From Dyella_A sp051962475 (GTDB lineage Bacteria; Pseudomonadota; Gammaproteobacteria; Xanthomonadales; Rhodanobacteraceae): a DNA stretch of 64,000 nucleotides. The notes under the pieces were generated by a model. The model searched no databases and was not told the origin of the DNA. It worked only from the letters and a program-made list of their open reading frames with translations. This document shows positions 1 through 8,088 of this stretch, one piece after another (position 1 is the first letter of the stretch; each line of letters starts with the position of its first letter). The position numbers and the translations under genes were made by a program. The stretch lies in contig NZ_JBQCCF010000069.1 in NCBI RefSeq assembly GCF_051962475.1, positions 310,001 through 374,000 of the forward strand, written 5' to 3'.

Positions 1-1309
1 CGAGCTCGCGGGTGCTGATTTCGGCGTTGGGGCGCCCCGCCCGCTGCAAGGCGTAATCGCGGGCGCGGATCACTCGCCGCCGGACCGTGGCCGAATCCTC
101 GTCATGCTCGCTGCGCGGCGCGCCCAGCTCGGCCAGCGGCACGCGCGGCACTTCCGCGCTGAGGTCGATACGGTCGAGCAGTGGCCCGGAGATGCGCGCG
201 CGGTAGCGCTGCATCTGGTCCGGCGTGCATTGGCAACGCTGGCGGGGGTCGCCGGCATAGCCGCAGGGGCAGGGATTCATCGCCGCCACCAGCTGGAACT
301 GGGCCGGGAAACTGGACTGTCGCGCGGCGCGGGAGATCATGATCTGTCCCGATTCCAACGGTTCACGCAGCACGTCGAGCACGTGGCGGCTGAATTCGGG
401 CAGCTCGTCGAGGAACAACACGCCATTGTGCGCCAGCGAGATTTCCCCCGGTCGCGGATAGGAGCCGCCGCCAACCAGGGCCACCGCGGAGGCGGTGTGG
501 TGCGGGGCACGGAACGGCCGATGGCGCCACTGCGCCGGATCGACCGGCTGCCCGGTCACCGAGAGCACCGCGCAGGTTTCCAGCGCCTCGGCCTCGCTCA
601 GCGGCGGCAGGATGCCCGGCAGGCGCTCGGCCAGCATGGTCTTGCCGGTGCCCGGCGGCCCGACCATCAGCAGGTGGTGGCCGCCGACGGCGGCAATCTC
701 GAGGGCGCGACGCGCCTGCAGTTGGCCGCGTACGTCGCTCATGTCCGGGAACGATCGCGCCTCGCCCTCGCTGCAACGCCCGGGCGCCGCGAGCGGCGAG
801 GCATTGTGCAACCAGCCGCAGACTTCAGCGAGGCTGTCGGCCACCAGCACGTCGACGTCCGACACCAGGGCAGCCTCCGCTGCGTTCGCCCTTGGCACGA
901 CTACGCGACGCCCGCGCGCGCGCGCGCGCAGCAGCGCCGGCAGCACGCCGGAAACGCCACGGATGGCGCCGGACAGCGCCAGCTCACCGAGGAATTCGCA
1001 GTCGTCGAGCTTTTCTCGCGGCACCTGACCACCTGCAGCCAGGATGCCCAGCGCAATGGCCAAGTCGAATCGGCCGCCGTCCTTGGGCAGCTCGGCCGGA
1101 GCCAGATTCACCGTGACCTTGCGGTCCGGATAACTGAAAGCGGTGTTCTGGATAGCCACGCGGACGCGATCGCGCGCCTCGCGCACGGCCGCCTCGGGCA
1201 AGCCGACGATATTGGTGCCGGGCAGGCCGCCGGACAGGTGAACTTCCACCATCACCTGCGGCGCGGTCACCCCTTCCTGAGCGCGGCTGAGCGTGACGGC
1301 CAGGCTCAT
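1..1309 (-). CDS. comM: ComM/YifB family Mg-chelatase-like AAA+ ATPase (partial, C-terminus outside window)
   Basis: The protein reads leftward from ATG at 1307-1309 and is still open at base 1, so about 436 residues of a family usually near 500 are present. The N-terminal ChlI-like domain has the family sequence NIVGLPEAAVREARDRV. A Walker A motif GPPGTGKT lies near residues 214-221, followed by NGVLFLDELPEF (Walker B), the Mg-chelatase signature NPCPCGY and a second Cys pair. In characterised relatives ComM is a hexameric helicase that promotes branch migration during natural transformation. It lies downstream of ubiK behind a strong terminator, so it probably has its own promoter. Another competence gene, dprA, is in this window at 58.3-59.5 kb. 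Family identity is secure; function is by family. Confidence 0.93.
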   Translation of the reverse strand, partial: MSLAVTLSRAQEGVTAPQVMVEVHLSGGLPGTNIVGLPEAAVREARDRVRVAIQNTAFSYPDRKVTVNLAPAELPKDGGRFDLAIALGILAAGGQVPREKLDDCEFLGELALSGAIRGVSGVLPALLRARARGRRVVVPRANAAEAALVSDVDVLVADSLAEVCGWLHNASPLAAPGRCSEGEARSFPDMSDVRGQLQARRALEIAAVGGHHLLMVGPPGTGKTMLAERLPGILPPLSEAEALETCAVLSVTGQPVDPAQWRHRPFRAPHHTASAVALVGGGSYPRPGEISLAHNGVLFLDELPEFSRHVLDVLREPLESGQIMISRAARQSSFPAQFQLVAAMNPCPCGYAGDPRQRCQCTPDQMQRYRARISGPLLDRIDLSAEVPRVPLAELGAPRSEHDEDSATVRRRVIRARDYALQRAGRPNAEISTREL

Positions 1310-1390
1310 GGACGGGGCGGGCAGCCGATGGGGAGACGGCCGCGGAGAAACGCACTCATGCAGCAGCTCCGGTCAATGGGGCAAAAATAA

Positions 1391-1434
1391 CCGCCCCCGA
1401 CCATTCTCGGGGTGAGGTGACAGGTCGGGGGCGG
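1391..1434 (-). terminator. Rho-independent terminator downstream of ubiK
   Basis: A perfect 12-bp GC-rich stem (1391-1402 with 1423-1434) encloses a 20-base loop. On the minus strand it is followed by TTATTTTTG. It lies 22 bases after the ubiK stop and separates ubiK from comM. Confidence 0.8.
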
Positions 1435-1456
1435 CTCCCGGGAGACGGTCTACAGC

Positions 1457-1714
1457 TTAGGAACCGCGAGCAGCGGCCATCGTCTCCAGATCGGCGATGC
1501 GCTTTTCCAGCTCATCAACCCTGGCGCGAGTACGCGCCAAAAGCTGTGTCTGGACATCGAACTCTTCGCGGGTGACCAGATCAAGGCGGCGCAATCCGTG
1601 CGCCAGGACATCGTGAAAGTTGGTTCGCAAATCCTGATGCGCTTGAGCCAATCCTGGCGGCACCAACGAAACAAGTCGCAGGGCAAGTTGATCGATATCC
1701 TGCCTATCCATCAT
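1457..1714 (-). CDS. ubiK: UbiK/YqiC family (BMFP domain) ubiquinone biosynthesis accessory factor
   Basis: This 85-residue protein matches the UbiK (formerly YqiC, DUF526) family: a helical N-terminus, the conserved core RLDLVTREEFDVQTQLLARTR and a C-terminal leucine-zipper-like coiled coil (ELEKRIADLE). In Enterobacteria UbiK binds UbiJ and assists the soluble Ubi complex in aerobic ubiquinone synthesis. The frame stays open upstream to 2029, but family length and the N-terminus MDRQDIDQLALRL support ATG at 1714 or 1711. It is divergent from the P-II gene, an arrangement common in Xanthomonadales. A strong terminator follows. The chorismatase at 18.7 kb could supply the 4-hydroxybenzoate precursor of the same pathway (inference). 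Confidence 0.9.
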   Translation of the reverse strand: MMDRQDIDQLALRLVSLVPPGLAQAHQDLRTNFHDVLAHGLRRLDLVTREEFDVQTQLLARTRARVDELEKRIADLETMAAARGS

Positions 1715-1901
1715 GGATAGCACCTCGAACTCGTCGAACTGAAGTTTAGATAAACGCGCTTTGTGACCGCCATCGGTGGGCTCCGCCATGGGTTGTAGGA
1801 ATTGTCCTACACGAGGGGGGCGAGGCGACAGCGAAGCCGCGACAGCGCAAAATGCCGGTTCCACGTCGGCCATCAGCCGACGTCCACGACGAGGAGCCCC
1901 C

Positions 1902-2240
1902 ATGAAGCTGGTATCGGCGGTCATCAAGCCGTTCAAACTGGACGATGTGCGCGAAGCGCTGGCCGAGGCCGGCGTGCAGGGCATCACGGTGACCGAGGTG
2001 AAGGGCTTTGGCCGGCAGAAGGGGCACACCGAGCTCTATCGCGGCGCGGAATACGTGGTGGACTTCCTGCCCAAGATCAAGCTGGAAGTGGCGGTGGCCG
2101 ACGATCAGCTCGAACGCGTGGTGGACGCGATCCAGAACGCCGCCCGCACCGGCAAGATCGGCGACGGCAAGATCTTCGTCAGCCCATTGGATCAGGTGAT
2201 CCGCATCCGTACCGGCGAACTGGACAACGACGCGCTTTAG
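1902..2240 (+). CDS. glnB: P-II family nitrogen regulatory protein
   Basis: This 112-residue protein is a full-length P-II signal transducer. It carries the T-loop signature KGFGRQKGHTELYRGAEY with the uridylylatable Tyr51, and the C-terminal TGKIGDGKIFV motif that binds ATP/ADP and 2-oxoglutarate. P-II trimers report nitrogen and carbon status to GlnE, NtrB or AmtB. The start MKLVSAVIKPF is more GlnK-like, while the T-loop fits both paralogues; no amtB is adjacent, so glnB versus glnK is not settled. ATG at 1902 follows an upstream GAGGAG. The stop overlaps the end of the convergent membrane-protein gene by 4 bases. Confidence 0.93.
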   Translation: MKLVSAVIKPFKLDDVREALAEAGVQGITVTEVKGFGRQKGHTELYRGAEYVVDFLPKIKLEVAVADDQLERVVDAIQNAARTGKIGDGKIFVSPLDQVIRIRTGELDNDAL

Positions 2241-2776
2241 GCGCCGTCACCCGGCGCGGCCTGCGCCCGCTCGAAGCGGCGGTGATGCACCAGCAGGCCG
2301 CTGAAGTAGGCCACGTAATAGCCCACCAGCAGGCCGAACACGAGCATGGTGAGCGGGCTGTAACCAAGTGCAGGAGCCCCTGAGATGCCGGGTTCTACGG
2401 CAGTCATCTGCGGCATCACCACGGCAAAGCGCCACGCCAGCCGACCGACCAGCAACGCCGTGAGCACGGCGCCGATCCATGGATTGGGGATGTAGCCGTC
2501 GCCGCCGTCCGTGCGCCGTTCGAAGCGGGTGAGGCGCAGGCCCAGCATGCCGAGCACGATGCCCACCACCACACCACCGAGCAAGCCTTCGAGCAGCGGC
2601 GGGTGCCGCAGGCCGAACAGCGCCATCAAGACGCCCAGCAGCGCGAAGATCGCGATACGGACCAGCATGCGCCCGCGCCGGATCGGCTGACGCCCGAACT
2701 GGCTGCGCACGCGGCGCCAGACCAGCAGCCCCATGACCGGAACCATCACGGCGAGTGAAGCGAGGTGCGGTGTCAT
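2237..2776 (-). CDS. Hypothetical multi-pass membrane protein
   Basis: The 179-residue product has about five hydrophobic segments (roughly residues 5-20, 40-58, 62-80, 100-120 and 140-165) and basic loops, so it is almost certainly an inner-membrane protein. The layout resembles CcdC/DUF1453-like small membrane proteins, but I recognise no diagnostic motif. It is convergent with the P-II gene, overlapping by 4 bases. The start at 2776 leaves about 110 bases to the end of gpmA. Function unknown. Confidence 0.7.
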   Translation of the reverse strand: MTPHLASLAVMVPVMGLLVWRRVRSQFGRQPIRRGRMLVRIAIFALLGVLMALFGLRHPPLLEGLLGGVVVGIVLGMLGLRLTRFERRTDGGDGYIPNPWIGAVLTALLVGRLAWRFAVVMPQMTAVEPGISGAPALGYSPLTMLVFGLLVGYYVAYFSGLLVHHRRFERAQAAPGDGA

Positions 2777-2888
2777 GACGTGGAATCCCCTCCGTTTGAA
2801 GGCGTCAGGCTAACGCCCCTCGGCGCGACCGTGCAGGGCCGGCTGCCAGGCATCGCAGGTGACGGCTGTCACCCGGCCCGCCGAAATG

Positions 2889-3632
2889 TCACTTCGCCTT
2901 GCCCTGGTTGGCCACCGCGGCCATCTTGGCGGCGATCGCCTCGGCATCGCCCAGGTACTCGCGGCGGATCGGCTTGAGCTCTGCGTCGAACTCGTAGACC
3001 AGCGGAATGCCGTTGGGGATGTTGAGCTCGACGATGTCCTCGTCGGAAATGCCGTCCAGGTACTTCACCAGCGCGCGCATCGAGTTGCCGTGCGCCACCA
3101 CCAGCACGCGCTGGCCGCTGCGAATGGCCGGCGCCAGCACCTCGTGCCAGTACGGCAGCACGCGGGCGACGGTGTCCTTGAGGCATTCGGTGTCCGGAAT
3201 CTGTGCCGGGTCCAGGCCTGCATAGCGCGGATCGTGCAACGCCTCGTTGGCGCTGCGCTCCAGCGGCGGCGGCGGCGTGTCGTAACTGCGACGCCAGATC
3301 TTCACCTGATCCTCGCCGTACCTGGCAGCGGTCTCGGCCTTGTTGAGGCCGGTCAGTGCGCCGTAGTGGCGCTCGTTGAGGCGCCAGTCGGTGAGCACCG
3401 GGATCCACATCTGATCCAGCGCTTCCTGCACGCCCCACAGCGTGCGCACGCAGCGCTTGAGCACCGAGGTGTGCGCCACGTCGAACTGGTAGCCAGCCTG
3501 CTTCAGCGCCGCGCCAGCCTCCTTTGCCTCGGCGATGCCCTGCACGGTGAGGTCGATGTCGGCCCAACCGCTGAAGCGGTTGTCGAGGTTCCACTGGGAC
3601 TGGCCGTGGCGGATCAGGACGAGCTTGTGCAT
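2889..3632 (-). CDS. gpmA: 2,3-bisphosphoglycerate-dependent phosphoglycerate mutase
   Basis: GpmA interconverts 3- and 2-phosphoglycerate in glycolysis and gluconeogenesis. The 247-residue protein begins MHKLVLIRHGQSQWN, with the catalytic phospho-histidine His9 in the RHG motif. It contains FSGWADIDLT, TSVLKRCVRTLW, ERHYGALTGLNK and VVAHGNSMRALVK (second catalytic His), all diagnostic of the dPGM family at its usual length (about 250). The frame extends 19 codons further upstream, but the family N-terminus places the ATG at 3632. Monocistronic and leftward. Confidence 0.96.
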   Translation of the reverse strand: MHKLVLIRHGQSQWNLDNRFSGWADIDLTVQGIAEAKEAGAALKQAGYQFDVAHTSVLKRCVRTLWGVQEALDQMWIPVLTDWRLNERHYGALTGLNKAETAARYGEDQVKIWRRSYDTPPPPLERSANEALHDPRYAGLDPAQIPDTECLKDTVARVLPYWHEVLAPAIRSGQRVLVVAHGNSMRALVKYLDGISDEDIVELNIPNGIPLVYEFDAELKPIRREYLGDAEAIAAKMAAVANQGKAK

Positions 3633-3809
3633 GGGATGGCAGCGCAGGAGGAAAGCGAAAATGGTGAATGGCGCCGGGCCGGGCGTCAAATCGCACCGTG
3701 CCGGAGGTCACGTAAACCGTCGCCGTCCCGGCCGCATCTATGGTGGCGTTGTGTCCCTCGCGGCCGGCCGCCGATGCGTCCGCCGCCACGCCATGCCAAG
3801 GAGATTCCC

Positions 3810-4463
3810 ATGCGCCGCACCGTGCTCGCTTTCGCTCTGATCCTCGCCATCCACCCATTGGCCGCCGCCGCGCAGGACGACATCGACAAGGTCAACGGCT
3901 CGGTCCATGTCGAAGCCGGCCAGCAGGTGGGCGATGCCAGCACCGTCAACGGCGCGGTGCATGTGGAAGACGGCGCCAGCGTACGCAAGGCGAGCACGGT
4001 CAACGGCGCGGTGGAACTGGGCGACAAGGCGCAGGCCCGCGAGATCGGCACGGTGAACGGCGCCGTGTCGCTGGGCGAGGGCGCCCGCGTCAGCGGCAAG
4101 GTGGAGGCCGTGAACGGCGGCATCCGGCTCGACCGGGGCGCCGAGATCGGCGGTCGCGCCTCCAACGTCAACGGGGCGATCACGCTCGACGCCGCGCACG
4201 TGGCCGGCGGACTGGGCACGGTGGGCGGAGACATCACCGTCGGCGCCAACTCGCGGGTCGAGGGCGGCATCCTGGTGGACAAGCCCGGCGGCTGGTTCCA
4301 CTGGGGTCAGCAGCGGCCGCCGCACGTGGTGATCGGGCCGCACGCTGTGGTGCAGGGCACGCTGGAGTTTCGTCGCGAAGTGGTGCTCGAGGTCAGCGAC
4401 AGCGCGCAGATCGGTCCGGTGAAGGGCGCCACGCCGATCACGTTCCACGGCGACACCCCGTAG
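3810..4463 (+). CDS. Secreted repeat protein with VNGAV beta-solenoid-like repeats
   Basis: The 217-residue protein starts at ATG 3810 behind AAGGAGA. It has a signal peptide (MRRTVLAFALILAIHPLAAAA) with likely cleavage before QDD. The mature part is built from about seven repeats of some 20 residues around the phrase xVNGAVxL (DKVNGSVHV, STVNGAVHV, STVNGAVEL, GTVNGAVSL, EAVNGGIRL, SNVNGAITL, GTVGGDITV), typical of a right-handed beta-solenoid. It resembles bactofilin and polymer-forming cytoskeletal repeats but is exported, unlike the bactofilin at 47.3 kb. It probably acts in the periplasm or at the cell surface; role unknown. The convergent hemF follows, separated by a palindromic repeat. 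Confidence 0.8.
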   Translation: MRRTVLAFALILAIHPLAAAAQDDIDKVNGSVHVEAGQQVGDASTVNGAVHVEDGASVRKASTVNGAVELGDKAQAREIGTVNGAVSLGEGARVSGKVEAVNGGIRLDRGAEIGGRASNVNGAITLDAAHVAGGLGTVGGDITVGANSRVEGGILVDKPGGWFHWGQQRPPHVVIGPHAVVQGTLEFRREVVLEVSDSAQIGPVKGATPITFHGDTP

Positions 4464-4470
4464 CCACCCT

Positions 4471-4541
4471 TAGGAGCGCGCCCTGTACGCGAAGGCTCTC
4501 GGTCACGTGACCAAGAGCGTCGTGCACAGGGTGCGCTCCTA
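4471..4541. repeat. REP-like palindromic element ('taggagcgc...' family)
   Basis: Imperfect inverted arms (4471-4489 and 4521-4541) beginning taggagcgc and ending gcgctccta enclose an inner palindrome ggtcacgtgacc. The whole can fold into a long hairpin between two convergent genes. The right arm contains the hemF stop codon. A related element lies at 50125-50207. Confidence 0.75.
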
Positions 4542-5441
4542 CAGCCAGTCGCGCGGCACCAGATACTCGGCCAGGCGCGCCTCGGCGCTGCCAGGCTCGG
4601 GCGTATAGCCGTATTCGAAACGCACGCGCGGCGGCAGGCTCATCAGGATCGACTCGGTGCGCCCACCCGACTGCAGCCCGAACAGCGTGCCGCGATCCCA
4701 CACCAGGTTGAACTCCACGTAGCGGCCGCGCCGGTAAAGCTGGAACTCGCGCTCGCGCTCGCCGTAAGGCGTGTCCCGACGGCGCTCGACGATCGGCAGG
4801 TAGGCATCGAGGAAGCCCTGCCCCACCGCCTGCGTCAGTGCGAAGCAGCGCTCAAAGCCGCCCTCGTTGAGATCGTCGTAGAACAGGCCACCCACACCGC
4901 GCGTCTCGCCACGGTGCTTCAGGTAGAAATACTCGTCACACCAGCGCTTGTAGCGGGTGTAGATGTCGTCACCGAACGGCGCGCAGAGATCGTGCGCCAC
5001 GCGATGCCAATGCACCACGTCCTCGTCCACCGGATAGAACGGGGTGAGGTCGAAGCCGCCGCCGAACCACCACACCGGCTCCACGCCCTCCTTGCTCGCC
5101 TCGAAGTAGCGCACGTTGGCGTGGGTGGTCGGCACGTGCGGGTTGCGCGGATGCAGCACCAGCGACACGCCGGTAGCGACGAAGCTGCCGCCAGCCAGCT
5201 CCGGCCGGTGTGCGGTGGCGCTCGGTGGCAGCGTGTGGCCCGAGACGCGGGAGAAATTCACCCCGGCCTGTTCGAACACCGCGCCCTCGCGCAGCACCCG
5301 GGTGCGGCCACCGCCGCCGGCCTCGCGCGTCCACGCGTCCTCGACGAAACGCGCGCCGCCATCGGCTTGCTCGACGGCGCTGCAGATGCGGTCCTGCAGT
5401 TCGCGCAGGAAGGATTCGGCCTGGTCGGCTTGCTGGCTCAT
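4539..5441 (-). CDS. hemF: Oxygen-dependent coproporphyrinogen III oxidase
   Basis: HemF oxidatively decarboxylates coproporphyrinogen III to protoporphyrinogen IX in haem synthesis, using O2. The 300-residue product matches the usual 299-300. It carries family signatures including RVSGHTLPPSATAHRPELAG, PHVPTTHANVRYFEA, WWFGGGFDLTPFYP and the C-terminal block VEFNLVWDRGTLFGLQSGGRTESILMSLPP. ATG at 5441 (MSQQADQAESFL) is preferred over an in-frame ATG 13 codons upstream on family length. The TAG stop lies inside the palindromic repeat that follows. Upstream, the open frame of the 5940 gene runs across its first 473 bases in another register. Confidence 0.96.
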   Translation of the reverse strand: MSQQADQAESFLRELQDRICSAVEQADGGARFVEDAWTREAGGGGRTRVLREGAVFEQAGVNFSRVSGHTLPPSATAHRPELAGGSFVATGVSLVLHPRNPHVPTTHANVRYFEASKEGVEPVWWFGGGFDLTPFYPVDEDVVHWHRVAHDLCAPFGDDIYTRYKRWCDEYFYLKHRGETRGVGGLFYDDLNEGGFERCFALTQAVGQGFLDAYLPIVERRRDTPYGEREREFQLYRRGRYVEFNLVWDRGTLFGLQSGGRTESILMSLPPRVRFEYGYTPEPGSAEARLAEYLVPRDWL

Positions 5442-5940
5442 CGGTGATCGGCTGCGGAAAAGGGCCGCCAAGCTTAGCAAGCACCCCCGCGCCGACGCTG
5501 CGGTGCGTCGGCGCGGGGCGCCGGCAACAAATTGCGGTGGCGGAGATAAACTCGAGATTGCGGCCGATATAGCCTGACAGGAATTTCATCCAGCCCATGT
5601 AGTTGCTGTGGATCAGGCGGGTGCCGTCGCGCTTGACCTCGTACTTGAGGTTGGTGCTGTCGACATAGCGGATCTGCACCTTCTCCACGCTGTAATCCAC
5701 GCGGATCTTGGCGACCCATTCGTCGCGACTGAGGCTGGCGCTGACGCTGCCGTCCTGCTGACCGGTCACCGTCCAGCCACGGCCGGTCAGGGCCGCCTTC
5801 ACCGCCTTGCCCACCTGCACGGCGTTGAGGCCCGAGGGAACGCTGATCGGTGGCGGATCGACCAGCGGCGACTGGCGGAACGCCATGGTCAACAGCAGCA
5901 ACGGAAGCAGCAGAACGAGCAGGTAACGGGATCGGAACAC
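4969..5940 (-). CDS. Small membrane-anchored/exported hypothetical protein; open frame runs on without its expected stop
   Basis: A GTG start at 5940 follows a GGGGAAG. The product begins with a basic-hydrophobic leader (MFRSRYLLVLLLPLLLLTMAF), then about 110 residues containing SGLNAVQVGKAVKAAL, GRGWTVTGQQDGSVSASLS, KIRVDYSVEKVQIRYVDSTNLKYEV and an end near GYIGRNLEF (about 5545). This looks like a complete small lipoprotein-like domain. Oddly there is no stop there: the frame reads through a 14-bp hairpin and on inside hemF to 4969. I think the real product ends near 5540, with a lost stop or a sequence error, and that the remaining extension is not meaningful. Start and conserved part are supported; the end is not. 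Confidence 0.45.
   Translation of the reverse strand: MFRSRYLLVLLLPLLLLTMAFRQSPLVDPPPISVPSGLNAVQVGKAVKAALTGRGWTVTGQQDGSVSASLSRDEWVAKIRVDYSVEKVQIRYVDSTNLKYEVKRDGTRLIHSNYMGWMKFLSGYIGRNLEFISATAICCRRPAPTHRSVGAGVLAKLGGPFPQPITDEPASRPGRILPARTAGPHLQRRRASRWRRAFRRGRVDARGRRRWPHPGAARGRGVRTGRGEFLPRLGPHAATERHRTPAGAGWRQLRRYRRVAGAASAQPARADHPRQRALLRGEQGGRGAGVVVRRRLRPHPVLSGGRGRGALASRGARSLRAVR
5485..5518 (-). terminator. Strong hairpin between the 5940 gene and hemF
   Basis: A perfect 14-bp stem (5485-5498 with 5505-5518) has a 6-base loop. On the minus strand it is followed by a mixed sequence without a real T-run, so it is either a weak terminator or an RNA-stabilising hairpin upstream of hemF. Unusually, it lies inside the open frame of the upstream gene. 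Confidence 0.5.
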
Positions 5941-6026
5941 GAGACTTCCCCTGTCAAAGCGCCGGCGGAATGCGGCGCGCGGAGTCTGCCCCGGCCCAGG
6001 ATGCGGCACAAGCGCAGCGGTGGCCT

Positions 6027-6854
6027 TCAGCCGATGCGCGAGGCCATCCGGGTGTGACCGATCAGCGTGGCCCAGCGCACGCCCAGGTCGATCCACATCA
6101 GGTACGCCGACTCCAGCAGCAGTAGGCGCAGCGCGCGCGGGGTGAGTTGCAGCCGTGGTTCGGCGGCGATCGGCACGCAGGCGAATCCTAGCCGCCGCGC
6201 CAGCAGCTGGCAGCGCGCCAGGTGATAGCGACTGGTCACCAGCGCCACCGGCGGCAGTGGCGCACTGGCATCGGCGCCGCGCAGCAGGCCACGCGCCTGG
6301 CGCAGGTTTTCCAGCGAATCGGTGGACTCGTGCTCCAGCTGCACCGCCACCTCTTGCGGCAATCCCTCGCGCAGCAGCCAGCGATGCCCGGCCGCCGCCT
6401 CGCTGACCGAGCTGCCGCTCATCCCGCCGAGCAGCAGCAACTGCTCGGCCAGCGCCTCGCGTGCCAGCGCCAGCGCGCGACCGAGCCGATGGCGGTAATC
6501 GGCCTCGGGCTCATCGCGTTCGAGCCGCCGACCGAACACCAGCACCACCATCGGCGCGGGCGGGCGCAGCGGGCTGCGCCAGGCCATGCGCAGCACGTGC
6601 GCGAGATACCCCGCGAATACCAGGCCGCCGCTGAGCAGCAGCGCGAGCATGCTTATCAGAGCCGCATGCCAGACATCCAGGTCGGCCAGGTAACGCTGCA
6701 GGCGGGAAGGCGTGGCGGTGGCAGGCAAGCGCGGTGATCCAGGGTGGCTAACGGAAACAGTGTGGGCACCGCGGAGTAGCCGGGCAATCCGTGCGCGATC
6801 ATGCCGCAGTTCGCTACCGCGGGCTGACCGCAGCGTTCCATTGTCCCTAGGCAA
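6027..6854 (-). CDS. YdcF/ElyC/SanA-like DUF218 domain membrane protein
   Basis: The 275-residue product has one N-terminal membrane helix (about residues 64-90, ALISMLALLLSGGLVFAGYL). A DUF218 domain follows: VVLVFGRRL, then LLLGGMSG, EHESTDSLENLRQ and ALVTSRYHLARCQLLARRLG. This matches the ElyC/SanA/YdcF family, linked to envelope polysaccharide and peptidoglycan integrity. Only 28 bases separate its ATG from the divergent ketosynthase, so the true start may lie further in. Its place at the edge of the pigment cluster suggests, but does not prove, co-regulation. Confidence 0.75.
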   Translation of the reverse strand: MPRDNGTLRSARGSELRHDRARIARLLRGAHTVSVSHPGSPRLPATATPSRLQRYLADLDVWHAALISMLALLLSGGLVFAGYLAHVLRMAWRSPLRPPAPMVVLVFGRRLERDEPEADYRHRLGRALALAREALAEQLLLLGGMSGSSVSEAAAGHRWLLREGLPQEVAVQLEHESTDSLENLRQARGLLRGADASAPLPPVALVTSRYHLARCQLLARRLGFACVPIAAEPRLQLTPRALRLLLLESAYLMWIDLGVRWATLIGHTRMASRIG

Positions 6855-6882
6855 GTCCGGATGGCGCGGCTAGGCTTTCCCG

Positions 6883-8088
6883 ATGCCCGATCCGATCGTC
6901 CCTCTCGCTGTCAGCGCCTACACCGCCACCTCCGCCCTCGGTCACGGCCTGCATGCACATCTCGATGCCCTGCTGGCGGAACGCGGTGGCTTGCGCTCCA
7001 ACGCGTTCTCCAGCGCACCGCTGCCGTGCTGGATCGGCCAGGTGGACGGCGTGGAGGACGCGCCGCTGCCCGCATCGCTGATGGCGTGGGAATGCCGCAA
7101 CAACCGGCTGGCCTGGCTGGGCCTGAACCAGGACGGCTTCCTCGACCGCGTGGCGGCGGCGCGTACTCGCTACGGCGCCGGTCGCATCGCGCTGATGCTG
7201 GGCACCTCCACCGCCAGCATCGGCGCCACCGAGGAAGGCTATCGCCGGCTCGATGCCGACGGCGGCCTGCCCGACGACCTGCTGCGCCCGGCGATCCACG
7301 CGCCGCACTCGCTGTGCGCGTTCGTGGCGGCCGCGCTGGGGCTGGAAGGCCCGTGCCTGACCGTGTCCACCGCGTGCTCGTCCAGCGCCAAGGTGTTTGC
7401 CAACGCCGAGCGGTTGATCCGGCTCGGCCTGGTCGATGCGGCCGTGGTCGGCGGGGTGGACACGCTGTGTGACAGCGTGCTGTTCGGCTTCAACGCGCTG
7501 GGGCTGGTGTCGCCCGACCCCTGCACGCCGTTCGACGCGGACCGCCGCGGCATCTCGATCGGCGAGGCCGCGGGCTTCGCGCTGCTGGAGCGCGTCGACG
7601 CCGCCCCCGATGCACCGCGCCTGATCGGCTATGGCGAGTCCACCGACGCGCACCACATGTCCACGCCGCATCCGGAAGGGTTGGGCGCGGAGCTCGCCCT
7701 GCGCGATGCGTTGGCTCGCGCCGGCATTACCGCCGGCCTGGTGGACTACATCAATCTGCACGGCACGGCGAGCCAGAAGAACGACGAGGTGGAAGCCGCC
7801 TTGGTCAGCCGCAGCTTCGCCCCCCATACGCGTGCCAGCTCCACCAAGGGTTTCACCGGGCACACGCTGGGCGCCGCTGGCATCGTCGAAGCGGCGATCA
7901 CCCTGCTCGCGCTGCGCGAAGGCCTGGTGCCAGGGAACCTCGGTGGCGGCCATCCGGATCCCGGCTGCGGCCCGCAGTTCGCCTGGCACAACGAGCACCG
8001 GCCGCTGCGCATCGCGCTGAGCAATTCCTTCGGCTTCGGCGGCAACAACGCCTGCCTCGCCTTCGCCCGCGCGGAGAGGGCCGCATGA
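6883..8088 (+). CDS. Aryl-polyene beta-ketoacyl-ACP synthase (FabF-like ketosynthase)
   Basis: A 401-residue condensing enzyme of the FabF type with an intact catalytic triad: Cys165 in TACSSS, His293 in NLHGTASQKND and His327 in KGFTGHTLGAAG. The C-terminus carries SNSFGFGGNNA. In aryl-polyene clusters such a ketosynthase pairs with a chain-length-factor-like partner and elongates an aryl starter with malonyl-ACP, iteratively. It starts the rightward block; its stop overlaps the next gene by 4 bases (ATGA), consistent with coupled translation and a KS-CLF heterodimer. Confidence 0.92.
   Translation: MPDPIVPLAVSAYTATSALGHGLHAHLDALLAERGGLRSNAFSSAPLPCWIGQVDGVEDAPLPASLMAWECRNNRLAWLGLNQDGFLDRVAAARTRYGAGRIALMLGTSTASIGATEEGYRRLDADGGLPDDLLRPAIHAPHSLCAFVAAALGLEGPCLTVSTACSSSAKVFANAERLIRLGLVDAAVVGGVDTLCDSVLFGFNALGLVSPDPCTPFDADRRGISIGEAAGFALLERVDAAPDAPRLIGYGESTDAHHMSTPHPEGLGAELALRDALARAGITAGLVDYINLHGTASQKNDEVEAALVSRSFAPHTRASSTKGFTGHTLGAAGIVEAAITLLALREGLVPGNLGGGHPDPGCGPQFAWHNEHRPLRIALSNSFGFGGNNACLAFARAERAA

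Noticed and set aside
2859..3809. Upstream extension of the VNG-repeat protein to 2859
   Set aside because: It would run antisense through gpmA; the signal peptide and AAGGAGA place the start at 3810.
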